In this document: positions 1 to 6,990 of the stretch, one piece after another
Position numbering within the stretch: the stretch's first letter is position 1
Layout: every line of letters starts with the position of its first letter
Source: CAWGCE01 sp964480915
GTDB taxonomy: Bacteria; Planctomycetota; Planctomycetia; Pirellulales; Pirellulaceae
Assembly: GCA_964480915.1 (NCBI GenBank)
Contig: CAYZRS010000116.1
Span: 1 to 8,088, forward strand
Length of the DNA stretch: 8,088 nucleotides
Reading direction: 5' to 3'
Notes under the pieces: model-generated
What the model was told of the DNA's origin: nothing
What the model saw: the letters and a program-made list of their open reading frames with translations, nothing else
Databases searched by the model: none
Made by a program: the position numbers and the translations under genes

Positions 1-8
1 TTGACCGC

Positions 9-40
9 CCGAGTCTGGGGACAGACTCGGCTACGTGACG
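9..40 (-). repeat. REP-like hairpin, copy 1 (GTAG-headed)
   Basis: Read on the minus strand this is CGTCACGTAG followed directly by a perfect 9-bp inverted repeat, arms CCGAGTCTG and CAGACTCGG with loop TCCC (hairpin at 9-30). The same lead and the same inner stem recur at the right end of the window in opposite orientation. A GTAG tetranucleotide directly 5' of an imperfectly conserved hairpin is the hallmark of REP sequences handled by TnpA-REP (RAYT) transposases. That assignment is inference, since no transposase gene lies in the window. The hairpin starts 28 bases beyond the stop codon of the hydrolase gene and could also act as a transcript 3' end, but it has no T-tract. Confidence 0.6.
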
Positions 41-67
41 GCGATCGCCTCTTAGGAACGAGTCGCT

Positions 68-1936
68 TCATGGCTGCGCAGAGACGCTGTTCTTAGCCAG
101 CCGCTCCAGTGCCGTTAGCCCAAACCGATTCCCCGGGTGAAGCTCGACCGACCGTTCGTAACTTTCTCGCGCGGGCCCACGTTGGCCGGCTGCCAGATAC
201 GCTTCCCCTAAACTGTCGTGTGCATTCCAAGATTGCGGGAAAGCTTCGGCATTGATGGCCATCACAGCGACCGCTTCTACCAGTTTTTCGGCCGCGATCA
301 GCGAGTATCCCAGCTTGTTCAATTCGTCTTCCACGACTGGATGGAACTGGTCTGATTTTCTATTCCGTTCGAATTGGACCAGGGCCGACTCCAGCCCGTC
401 CTCATCGATCGCATCTGACAACTCGGCTGCCAGCGATTTCTTTAGCGGCTTGTCATGCAGCAAGTGTTCGTAAAGATTCACCATCACGGCCGACGACAAC
501 ATGCTGTGGTGATCCCCGTAGGTTTCGACCGTTTTGGCACCATGTTTGTGCAAGAACTCCAGCTCGTGCGGTTTCGTACGGCCATTCGATTCGTCAAAGC
601 GGCCGTGAAGGAAGATGACGTTGCTCAGATCCTTTCCAGCCAGCAGCTGTGTGAAACGCCGTTTACCATGAGCCGAGACCAGCAGATCGGTGTTGGTGAA
701 AATACGGTTCAGGTCTTCAGCGATAAGCGGAAGCATCGTAAAGTCGCCCCAGAACGACTTGGCGTAGGGCTCGACACCATCGATCCAGCGGACGAGCTTT
801 CCTTGCCCCTTGAGCGACTCGTCGTAGTTTCGCAAGTCTTCATCAAAATCGGATCCCATCAGCACGATTCGATCTGCCAAATTCGGTTTTGTGTACAGGT
901 AGTCGATTCCAATCAGGCAGCCGTACGAATGGCCGATCACGAACACTTGCTTCCCTTGCTGCTTAAAATGAGCCACCGTGCGATGCAGCATTTCTGCACT
1001 CTGGTTGTGTTCAAATAGGCTCTGCTCTTCGGTCAGGACCGGCTTCGAGCAGAGCAGGTTGCGGCTAAGAATCTGCGATTCCAGCACATGCACTCGCAAG
1101 ATGTCGTCTTGGTTTGGCAGCAGCGTCAGCGGATCCTCTCGATAAACTCCGAGTGCCGGGTCGGGGCCACCTTGCACGAAGATGAACACCGTAGCGCTCT
1201 CTTCGTTGCCCTCTGCCTGGAACAGCTTCGTCGCATCTCGGGGGACGACGGTCGGTTGGTAGGTCGTTGGTTCCTGCATCGCCAATGTAAAGAAGGTCGT
1301 TTTCTCACTTAACGCGACACTGTGGGCAAACTCTTGTCGTGCGAGCGCCTTGTTGCCCTCGGCCAGGTGGATATTCGCCATCAACTCGTGAGCGTCTGGG
1401 GAATCGGGAAACTCTTGCACGTACAATTTCGCAAACAGCTTCGCTTCTGAAAGCTTCTGCCGTTGAGTGAACGCCGCTTGCCCAAGTTCGAGCTCGTATT
1501 GCTCGAGGTAGAAGTTGTCATCGTCTCGCCGGTCGGCCAACCAGAGTTCGGCCTTCTCTGCTCCTTCATGATGAGCGACAAGAAACAGCTGACAGGCGAG
1601 CGATTGCTTCAACGTTGGAAACTGCTTCTCCAACACCTCAAAAACCGCCAGCGACTGCTCGATCTGGTTTCGTTCATAAAGCACATGAGCTGTCTTATAG
1701 AAGTTTCTCTCACGGAAATAGAACAGGTCTGACTTCTGATACTTTTCCAGTACGGCCAGCCCTTCTTGCAAGCCGACTTGGTCAATCGTATCGAAGACGA
1801 ATTGAGCCAGCGATTGCGGTTTGGGCGATTCCGCCTCTGCTACTTCGGCCGAAACGGCAGATTCAGTTTTCTGGGCAAGAGCGTCGTGTCCAACTGAGGC
1901 AACAGCCAGCAAACTGATCAGGATTCCATATCGCAT
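68..1936 (-). CDS. Secreted alpha/beta hydrolase flanked by two TPR modules
   Basis: A 622-residue protein, probably an esterase or peptidase-like serine hydrolase acting outside the cytoplasm; the substrate is unknown. The start at 1936 is chosen because it puts a clean signal peptide at residues 1-21 (hydrophobic ILISLLAVASV, cleavage after ALA). The open frame continues upstream to 2095, but those extra 53 residues look non-coding. Residues about 42-217 are TPR-like helices. The hydrolase core spans about 247-493, with an oxyanion-type strand and loop FVQGGPDPALG near 254-263, the nucleophile elbow GHSYG with Ser337, a likely acid in HGRFDES (Asp448), and a likely His in GDHHS (476/477). 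Residues about 501-603 form a second TPR module ending in NAHDSLGEAYLAAG, the module often found at the C-terminus of secreted serine hydrolases and beta-lactamase-fold proteins. The N- and C-terminal modules resemble each other. No good Shine-Dalgarno sequence precedes the start. Fold and secretion are well supported; the enzyme activity is not determined. Confidence 0.85.
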   Translation of the reverse strand: MRYGILISLLAVASVGHDALAQKTESAVSAEVAEAESPKPQSLAQFVFDTIDQVGLQEGLAVLEKYQKSDLFYFRERNFYKTAHVLYERNQIEQSLAVFEVLEKQFPTLKQSLACQLFLVAHHEGAEKAELWLADRRDDDNFYLEQYELELGQAAFTQRQKLSEAKLFAKLYVQEFPDSPDAHELMANIHLAEGNKALARQEFAHSVALSEKTTFFTLAMQEPTTYQPTVVPRDATKLFQAEGNEESATVFIFVQGGPDPALGVYREDPLTLLPNQDDILRVHVLESQILSRNLLCSKPVLTEEQSLFEHNQSAEMLHRTVAHFKQQGKQVFVIGHSYGCLIGIDYLYTKPNLADRIVLMGSDFDEDLRNYDESLKGQGKLVRWIDGVEPYAKSFWGDFTMLPLIAEDLNRIFTNTDLLVSAHGKRRFTQLLAGKDLSNVIFLHGRFDESNGRTKPHELEFLHKHGAKTVETYGDHHSMLSSAVMVNLYEHLLHDKPLKKSLAAELSDAIDEDGLESALVQFERNRKSDQFHPVVEDELNKLGYSLIAAEKLVEAVAVMAINAEAFPQSWNAHDSLGEAYLAAGQRGPARESYERSVELHPGNRFGLTALERLAKNSVSAQP

Positions 1937-2275
1937 AGGGTTCAGGCTCGGCAAGAGAAATAGGAAAGCGGTACATTGTATCCCTCTCCCTTGGTTGCCG
2001 TTTCTTGCACGAATTCTCAAAACAATTGGCGACTGGTAAAAGGACATGACTGAAGAAACTTGGTCTGTTGTCCGCACGAATCTGAGGAAATTCAAGCCAG
2101 GGTCTGGAACATTGTTCGGCCAGCGCCTTCGGACTCAACCGATTGATTTCGCCCGAAAACATGTGCCTGACCATTTTCGGCTGAAGCCGGTACTACAAAT
2201 GTCCGTTCTGAATTGATGGAATCAGTAACGTGTTCTACGACTGGCAAGTCGGTTGGGCGATAACTGCCTGCTGGG
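1937..2275. other. 339-bp intergenic region, no supported gene
   Basis: This stretch separates the end of the aminotransferase gene from the start of the hydrolase gene, both on the minus strand. It most likely holds the hydrolase promoter. The best -10 candidate is TACAAT on the minus strand (1975-1980), 38 bp upstream of the start, but I see no matching -35 box. A small dyad CGGC-TGAA-GCCG lies at 2178-2189; it is not followed by a T-run in the minus direction, so it is a poor terminator. A purine-rich, ribosome-binding-like stretch (GGGAGAGGG, complement of 1982-1990) precedes an overlapping 37-codon frame that begins at 1976. Other open frames here have unnatural composition and were not called. 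Confidence 0.5.
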
Positions 2276-3586
2276 TCAGGCGTCCACAACACGGCTAACG
2301 AGTTCGCCAAAGCGTTCAATAAAACGCTCTAACCCAGATCGCAACTTTGCCAGGTGGTCGTCAGTCATGGGCAATGATAGGAACACGTCGCCGCGACCGA
2401 TGATCAGCAGACCATCCAGAAGTAGTTCCAGATGCAACAGTTGGTGTAAGGCCTGGCACTCGTCGCTGACGGCACGCATCCTCGTAATCGGCAGACGAGT
2501 AAAGTGAATGGCAAACATTGAACCCAGTCCATTGCAGTACATAGGCACGTCGCTGGCCGCAAACATGCGGTTGAGTTCGGTTCGAGTCGATTCGGACGCA
2601 TCAAGGAACTGGGTCGCGCGATCGGGCGAGTAGACCTTGCCCATCGCAGCACATCCGGCAGCCATGGAACAGACGTTGTTGTTGAATGTGCCGGCGTGTT
2701 TCAAGCTGTCTTGTCGTGTCGGATCGTAGCAAGACATGAACTTTGCGCTTCCGCCGAACGCGCCGGTCGGCAGCCCGCCACCAATGATCTTTCCTAGCGT
2801 GGTCAGATCGGGCCGGATATCCAACAGGCCCTGTATACCCGCCGGGCCAATCCGGGCCGTTTTCACCTCGTCGAAAATTAGCAGCGCTCCGACGTCCGCT
2901 GTTGTTTGGCGCAGCATGTTCAAGAAGTCGTAGGTCCCAGGAATATTTCCTCCGGCGCCCAAGATCGGCTCCACCACAACGGCCGCCAACTGCTCGCCCG
3001 CCTGCTGAATCGCCTCAGCCGTTTGTGCGACGTTGTTGTAGTCTGCATAGACGAACTCAAACGGAATGTTGAATGCCGAGTGGCCCGTGGGGAACTTCAT
3101 CACGCCACCGTGGTAGGCACCGTTGCAGACGAGCATCTTCTCGCGACCCGTGACAACTCGGGCGGTGGTCATCGCCATGAGGTTGGCTTCGGTCCCCGAG
3201 TTGCAAAATCGGATCTGTTCGACCGATGGAAAACGATCGCAAAGGAGACTGGCCAATTCGCGTTCTAAGTGAGTTGGTGCTCCCAGGCCGATGCCGTTCT
3301 CTAGTGCTTGCTGGATCGCCGATTTGATCACCTCGTCAGAATGGCCAAAGAGTCCGGCCGAATACTCGCCTACGAAATCGAGATATCGATGGCCGTCCAG
3401 ATCAACGACTTCGGCTCCTTCACCGGCGACCATCGTCAGCGGGAACGGTTCGTAGTGCAAAACCGAACGCGTGTTTCCCCCAGGCAGATGACGTTTGGCC
3501 GTCTCGTGTGCTGCCATGCTGAGCGGATTGGCAGCACCATACCTGGCACGCGCATCGTCGAGCGCATTTTGGATCGTTGACATCAT
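2276..3586 (-). CDS. Class III PLP aminotransferase, beta-amino-acid transaminase type
   Basis: A cytoplasmic 436-residue fold-type I PLP enzyme of the class III / glutamate-1-semialdehyde aminomutase-like group. Visible landmarks are LPGGNTRSV at 34-42, the PLP phosphate loop NSGTEANL at 129-136, Asp239 in FDEV (pyridine nitrogen), the Schiff-base Lys266 in TLGKIIGGG, and HAGTFNNN at 297-304. General annotation pipelines may call this HemL. However, the PGGNTR-SVL-Y-PFPLT region, the GTFNNN motif and the RGDVFLSLP block (Arg398) match what I recall of the beta-phenylalanine aminotransferase of Variovorax paradoxus. In that enzyme Arg41 and Arg398 bind substrate carboxylates and Lys267 holds PLP; the positions here are 40, 398 and 266. 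Length also matches (about 434). The likely reaction is transfer of an amino group from a beta-amino acid to 2-oxoglutarate or pyruvate. Two adjacent ATGs (3586 and 3583) could start it, and no Shine-Dalgarno is visible. It diverges from a KamA-family gene, whose products would be beta-amino acids. Confidence 0.85.
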   Translation of the reverse strand: MMSTIQNALDDARARYGAANPLSMAAHETAKRHLPGGNTRSVLHYEPFPLTMVAGEGAEVVDLDGHRYLDFVGEYSAGLFGHSDEVIKSAIQQALENGIGLGAPTHLERELASLLCDRFPSVEQIRFCNSGTEANLMAMTTARVVTGREKMLVCNGAYHGGVMKFPTGHSAFNIPFEFVYADYNNVAQTAEAIQQAGEQLAAVVVEPILGAGGNIPGTYDFLNMLRQTTADVGALLIFDEVKTARIGPAGIQGLLDIRPDLTTLGKIIGGGLPTGAFGGSAKFMSCYDPTRQDSLKHAGTFNNNVCSMAAGCAAMGKVYSPDRATQFLDASESTRTELNRMFAASDVPMYCNGLGSMFAIHFTRLPITRMRAVSDECQALHQLLHLELLLDGLLIIGRGDVFLSLPMTDDHLAKLRSGLERFIERFGELVSRVVDA

Positions 3587-3781
3587 GTTTGGCGAACTTG
3601 GCCGGTTGAATCATCCGCACCGCTTCGACGGTTGCACGTGCTTTATTGATAGTGGATGATCAATCTGTTGCAAGGCGAGTGAGTCGTCCCTTTCGTGTTT
3701 TGAGTCGTACGTTGACTGATGCTCTGCCTCGCGACCACGCCCGCCTTCCAGCTGTCCATCGATCTACGACCGAGCCCGCAC
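3587..3781. promoter_or_regulatory. Divergent promoter region between aminotransferase and KamA-like gene
   Basis: This region must drive both divergent genes. It contains a dyad ATTGAT-N8-ATCAAT (3645-3664) and a direct repeat TGAGTCGT at 3680-3687 and 3701-3708, spaced 21 bp start to start, about two turns of the helix. A weak minus-strand promoter for the aminotransferase can be drawn as TTGCAA (3668-3673), a 16-bp spacer, then TATCAA (complement of 3646-3651). A weak plus-strand promoter for the KamA-like gene is TTGCAC (3632-3637), 17 bp, then GATGAT (3655-3660). The overlap of these elements would allow joint control by one regulator. All assignments are by eye and tentative. The last 63 bases are open in frame with the KamA-like gene and would be coding if the upstream ATG at 3719 is used. 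Confidence 0.35.
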
Positions 3782-5182
3782 ATGTCCACGATTCCAAGTT
3801 TCACTGCATCTGAAAAAGCTCAGGCATTTGTCCAATCGATCGGCAAGGGCAAATACGATCGGCAAATTACAGCTGGCATCGACAAGTTCGTCGACCAGAA
3901 AGTCGCTGTCGACATGCAGGATTTCTATTCCCCCGAGGAACTCGCCGCGCTGGCCGAGATCAAAGGAACCGAGCGGGACATCGAGGCTCGGATGCCCGTC
4001 AAAATCACTAGGCATTATTTTGACCAGGCGAAGCACAGCAAGGCGCTGCAGCAACTGATCAAAGCTAGCCCTGAAGAGACGTTTGATCTTGCCGGGTCGC
4101 AAGATCCGGGGAAGCAAATGGATTACAGCCCGGTGGAAGGCTTGCTTCACAAATATGAAATCGGCTTGATCTATGTGGCCTCGACGTGTTCCGCTCACTG
4201 CCGGTTTTGTTACCGCGAAGAATTGATTGCCAAGAAGGATGTGGCCCGCCCCGACGGCGCCATGGCGCCCAAAGGGTTGGCTCAGGTCGGCGAGATTTGT
4301 TCCTACATCGTCGAGCACAATCGAATCGTGGCAGCCAACGGTGGCGTTCATCCAGAAACTGGACGCGAGAAGCTTCGCGAGATCCTCATGTCGGGTGGCG
4401 ACCCGATGGTGCTGAGTAACAAGATCATCGGCAACTGGTGGTCGTCGCTGTCAGATGCTGGTATCGAGAACATCCGAATCGGTACGAAGGAGCTGGCCTT
4501 CTACCCCGACCGATTCGATGCGGCGTTCTTTGACATGCTGGACCGGTTCCATGAAAACTACCCGCAGACCAACCTGCGATTTGTCGTGCACTTTAATCAT
4601 CCGGATGAATTCCTAAAAAAGGACGCGGACGGAAACTTCATTGCCAGTCCGGGAGGCGGCCTGGAATGGCTGGACAACACATCGCAGGCGGTCAAACAAT
4701 TGGCCAGTCGGCATTGGGTCAATCTGGACAATCAGTCGCCACTGATTAAGGGCATCAACGACGATTCGAAAGCGTTACAAATCCTTCAGCGCGAGCTGAA
4801 ACGCAACGGCATCGAGAACTCACGTTTTTATTGTGGCCGAGACATCGTCGGACATCGTGCATTTAATCTGACGATCGAAAACGCCTGGAAGATTCTCAAC
4901 GAGTCACAAAAAGGACTTTCGGGCATCGAGGCGCACGCGAAACTTTCGATCACTCACTACAAAGGTAAAACCGAAGTCTGCGCTGTCACAAGCGGTGCAC
5001 CAGGGATACCCGGCGGCGAGAACGGAGTCGTTATCTTCAAGCTGTACCGAAACGCAGCGGATGCAAAAGACAAAGGCAAAGTCGCCATCGTCGGTCGCAA
5101 TGCGGACGCGATTTGGTTCAACGATTACGAAGATCGAGTGATCTTCGACGAAGCGGGATTGTTCACCAAAGCCAATTACTAA
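3782..5182 (+). CDS. KamA-family radical SAM protein (lysine 2,3-aminomutase-like)
   Basis: A cytoplasmic 466-residue radical SAM enzyme. KamA-family members use a 4Fe-4S cluster, S-adenosylmethionine and PLP to move an amino group from C2 to C3. The cluster motif is CSAHCRFC (Cys136, Cys140, Cys143; CX3CX2C), and Arg145 two residues later matches the carboxylate-binding Arg134 of clostridial lysine 2,3-aminomutase. Further family blocks are SGGDP (204-208), IRIGTKE (231-237), HFNHPDE (270-276) and NQSPLIKGIND (317-327). The C-terminal part departs from the classical enzyme: the APGGGGK motif holding the PLP lysine is replaced by APGIPGGENG (406-415), and the CDLS block holding a substrate Asp is replaced by CGRD (351-354). 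The length is near that of Bacillus KamA (about 470). I chose the ATG at 3782 because MSTIPSF is followed by continuous protein-like sequence. An in-frame ATG at 3719 would add 21 residues of uncertain character. No Shine-Dalgarno is seen at either. Family membership is secure; lysine as substrate is not. Confidence 0.88.
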   Translation: MSTIPSFTASEKAQAFVQSIGKGKYDRQITAGIDKFVDQKVAVDMQDFYSPEELAALAEIKGTERDIEARMPVKITRHYFDQAKHSKALQQLIKASPEETFDLAGSQDPGKQMDYSPVEGLLHKYEIGLIYVASTCSAHCRFCYREELIAKKDVARPDGAMAPKGLAQVGEICSYIVEHNRIVAANGGVHPETGREKLREILMSGGDPMVLSNKIIGNWWSSLSDAGIENIRIGTKELAFYPDRFDAAFFDMLDRFHENYPQTNLRFVVHFNHPDEFLKKDADGNFIASPGGGLEWLDNTSQAVKQLASRHWVNLDNQSPLIKGINDDSKALQILQRELKRNGIENSRFYCGRDIVGHRAFNLTIENAWKILNESQKGLSGIEAHAKLSITHYKGKTEVCAVTSGAPGIPGGENGVVIFKLYRNAADAKDKGKVAIVGRNADAIWFNDYEDRVIFDEAGLFTKANY

Positions 5183-5369
5183 TTGAACTGTCTTGTTTCT
5201 TCGACGCCCGCGAGTCAATCGATGACGACTTAGCAGGCGAGCCTGTCTCATTTCTTCGGCGGACCATGCGCTCGAACGCAACTTGGCAAACAGTCAAGCG
5301 ACGACAACCGCCAAACAAGCACATTGCCCCCATTGGTTCTCCAAAGATTCTCCAAAGTGCAGGGCTGGT
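5183..5369. other. Convergent intergenic region with a weak hairpin
   Basis: The KamA-like gene and the propeller gene converge here. The only terminator-like structure is CAGGC-GA-GCCTG (5234-5245), followed on the plus strand by the moderately T-rich TCTCATTTCTTC. With a two-base loop the real stem would be shorter, so it is a weak candidate. On the minus strand the interval 5296-5369 is also open in a frame shifted from the propeller gene and may be the displaced end of that gene. Confidence 0.3.
5337..5357. repeat. Tandem 11-bp direct repeat
   Basis: TTCTCCAAAG occurs twice, at 5337-5346 and 5348-5357, separated by a single A, giving an 11-bp period. It lies just past the stop codon of the propeller gene. 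It is short and could be replication slippage; no function is assigned. Confidence 0.6.
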
Positions 5370-6980
5370 TCAACGAAATCGACAGCGACCGAACAAGCGA
5401 AGGAATTGCCTGCAGCGAGAGTCATGTCCTGGACGGCAGCCACATCCGACTGGGGCTGTACAAGCTGCGGTGCGGCAAGTCGCCGAAGATTCACATTCGA
5501 CGAACGGAGCAAGCGGTTGCGATACTAGTTGCTCTGTCGGATAGACGACCGGTTTGTCCGCCATGGTCATGAGGGGAGCGGTCGGGCGGGGCCGTTCAGC
5601 CGCCGGTTTTCCTAAGGCGATCAGCTGGGTTTTTGTGCGAACCAACAACATGTCGCCGGTAATCGACGGTGTTGCTAGACAGATCTCATCGACCGAATGT
5701 TTGGCGATCAGCTCGAACGTCTTACCGGCTCGAACAATGGAAATGGTGCCGTCTTCGTCGGTGAAGTATAGCTTGCCATCGGCAGCGACCGGAGACGCCG
5801 TGAATGCCCCGCCCAGTCGTTTGCGATAAACTCGTTCGCCCGTGTCCACTTCGTAGCAACTAAGAACGCCGTTGTTGCGGCAAGCGTAAAGCAAGTCTTG
5901 ATAGACGATTGGCGTGGTCATGTAGACGCCGTCCATGGGGTTGTTCCAGGCCAAGTGTTCGTCTGCAGTTTCCTCTTCCGGATTGATTTCGCCTACCGCG
6001 TCCACGTGGATGGCGCGGAGCGGACGCTTGCTTCCATGGGCACTGCTAAGCAAGATCAGATTGTTGGCAACGACAGGCGTTGGCACGGGGATATCACCGC
6101 CGCCAGCAATCTTCCACAACTCTTCTCCGGTCCACAGATCGTAGCCTCCCGAGTGTTTGTAGCCGTTGAGGATCAATTGAGTTCGCGAGCCCGCGTGTAT
6201 CGTCGGTGTACTCCATGTCGGAACGTCGTCGCGTTTCGTTCGCCAAACTTCGGATCCCGTGTTGATGTCGATGGCGGCAACAAACGAGTCTTTCTGCACG
6301 TCACATTGGATGAACACCATGTTTTGATAAATGATCGGCGAACTGCCAAAACCCCATTGAGCACCTGGCAACATGTAATAGCCCGAGTCGAGCACGCCAA
6401 ACTTCTTCTTCCATAAGAGGTTGCCATAAATGTCGTAGCAGTGAAGTCCTTCGGAACCCAAAAACGCCACGACGTGAAATCCATCGGTCGCCGGTGTCGT
6501 GTTTGCATGAGATGCTTTGGTGTGTCGCTTGATCGCAGGCATGCCTTCATGCAACTTGCGGAACCACTGCACGCTGCCGGTTCGTTTGCTGAGGCAGACC
6601 AAATGCCACTGATACTCTGACTCATCCTGGACCGGCAAAATGTCTCCGTAGAGGCCGACGCGCAAGCTTTGTTCTTCTTTCCCGTTGAAAGCGGTGATCA
6701 GAAACAACCGTTCGCCGGCAGCGATCACGCTGCCCAACCCCATACCAGGAATCGGAGCGGTCCAGCGAACATTTTCTCCGGTCTCTAGATTCCATTGGAC
6801 GGGCAGTTGCCGGCCATTGACAACTCCGGTGGCACGATGACCACGAAACTGCGGCCAGTCCCTCGGCGAAAGTCGTTCAGCATGAACGACACAAGGTAGC
6901 AACAACGTGACGAGCAATATTCGGATGGACCAATCGATCCAGATGTCGTTCCCCCAGCGGTCGGTTGGTTGCCGATCCAT
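5370..6980 (-). CDS. Secreted PQQ-like (BamB-type) beta-propeller repeat protein
   Basis: A 536-residue exported protein. The start at 6980 gives a long polar n-region, a hydrophobic core ILLVTLLLPCVV and a cleavage site after VHA (residue 34). An in-frame ATG at 7031 would add 17 residues and spoil the signal. Mature sequence opens with the planctomycete-typical WPQFRG motif (42-47). PQQ-like blade motifs follow in order, with the usual aromatic-plus-TG pattern: LVCLSKRTGSVQWF, LHCYDIYGNLLWKK, AAIDINTGSEVWRT, YDLWTGEELWKIAG, SCYEVDTGERVYRK, and a final blade ending near TKTQLIALG (about 457). Such proteins are usually non-enzymatic scaffolds; binding of PQQ itself is not implied. After a Pro-rich linker, the last 42 residues hold 7 Cys and 8 Arg, against 6 Cys in the preceding mature propeller and linker, which suggests out-of-frame reading from about 5500 onward. 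A candidate -10 TATAAT lies 51 bp upstream, and GGAAG sits 6 bases before the ATG. Confidence 0.85.
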   Translation of the reverse strand: MDRQPTDRWGNDIWIDWSIRILLVTLLLPCVVHAERLSPRDWPQFRGHRATGVVNGRQLPVQWNLETGENVRWTAPIPGMGLGSVIAAGERLFLITAFNGKEEQSLRVGLYGDILPVQDESEYQWHLVCLSKRTGSVQWFRKLHEGMPAIKRHTKASHANTTPATDGFHVVAFLGSEGLHCYDIYGNLLWKKKFGVLDSGYYMLPGAQWGFGSSPIIYQNMVFIQCDVQKDSFVAAIDINTGSEVWRTKRDDVPTWSTPTIHAGSRTQLILNGYKHSGGYDLWTGEELWKIAGGGDIPVPTPVVANNLILLSSAHGSKRPLRAIHVDAVGEINPEEETADEHLAWNNPMDGVYMTTPIVYQDLLYACRNNGVLSCYEVDTGERVYRKRLGGAFTASPVAADGKLYFTDEDGTISIVRAGKTFELIAKHSVDEICLATPSITGDMLLVRTKTQLIALGKPAAERPRPTAPLMTMADKPVVYPTEQLVSQPLAPFVECESSATCRTAACTAPVGCGCRPGHDSRCRQFLRLFGRCRFR

Positions 6981-6990
6981 GTCGAGCTTC

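Noticed and set aside
40..49. GGCGATCGCC palindrome resembling the cyanobacterial HIP1 octamer
   Set aside because: It appears once beside the left REP-like hairpin and not beside the right one; a single GC-rich palindrome is expected by chance and the rest of the window does not look cyanobacterial.
455..1018. Plus-strand open frame of 187 codons
   Set aside because: It lies antisense to the catalytic part of the hydrolase gene, whose GHSYG and His/Asp motifs are clear; the plus-strand translation shows no recognisable domain.
2178..2189. CGGC-TGAA-GCCG hairpin downstream of the aminotransferase gene
   Set aside because: The stem is only 4 bp and in the minus direction it is followed by A residues rather than a T-run, so it is not a credible intrinsic terminator.
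3764..4351. Minus-strand open frame of 195 codons
   Set aside because: It is antisense to the radical SAM cluster-motif region of the KamA-like gene; no family is recognisable and it is explained as a codon-usage shadow.
5113..5544. Plus-strand 143-codon frame across the convergent junction
   Set aside because: It overlaps the 3' ends of both genes and is Arg/Gln/Ser-rich without any motif.
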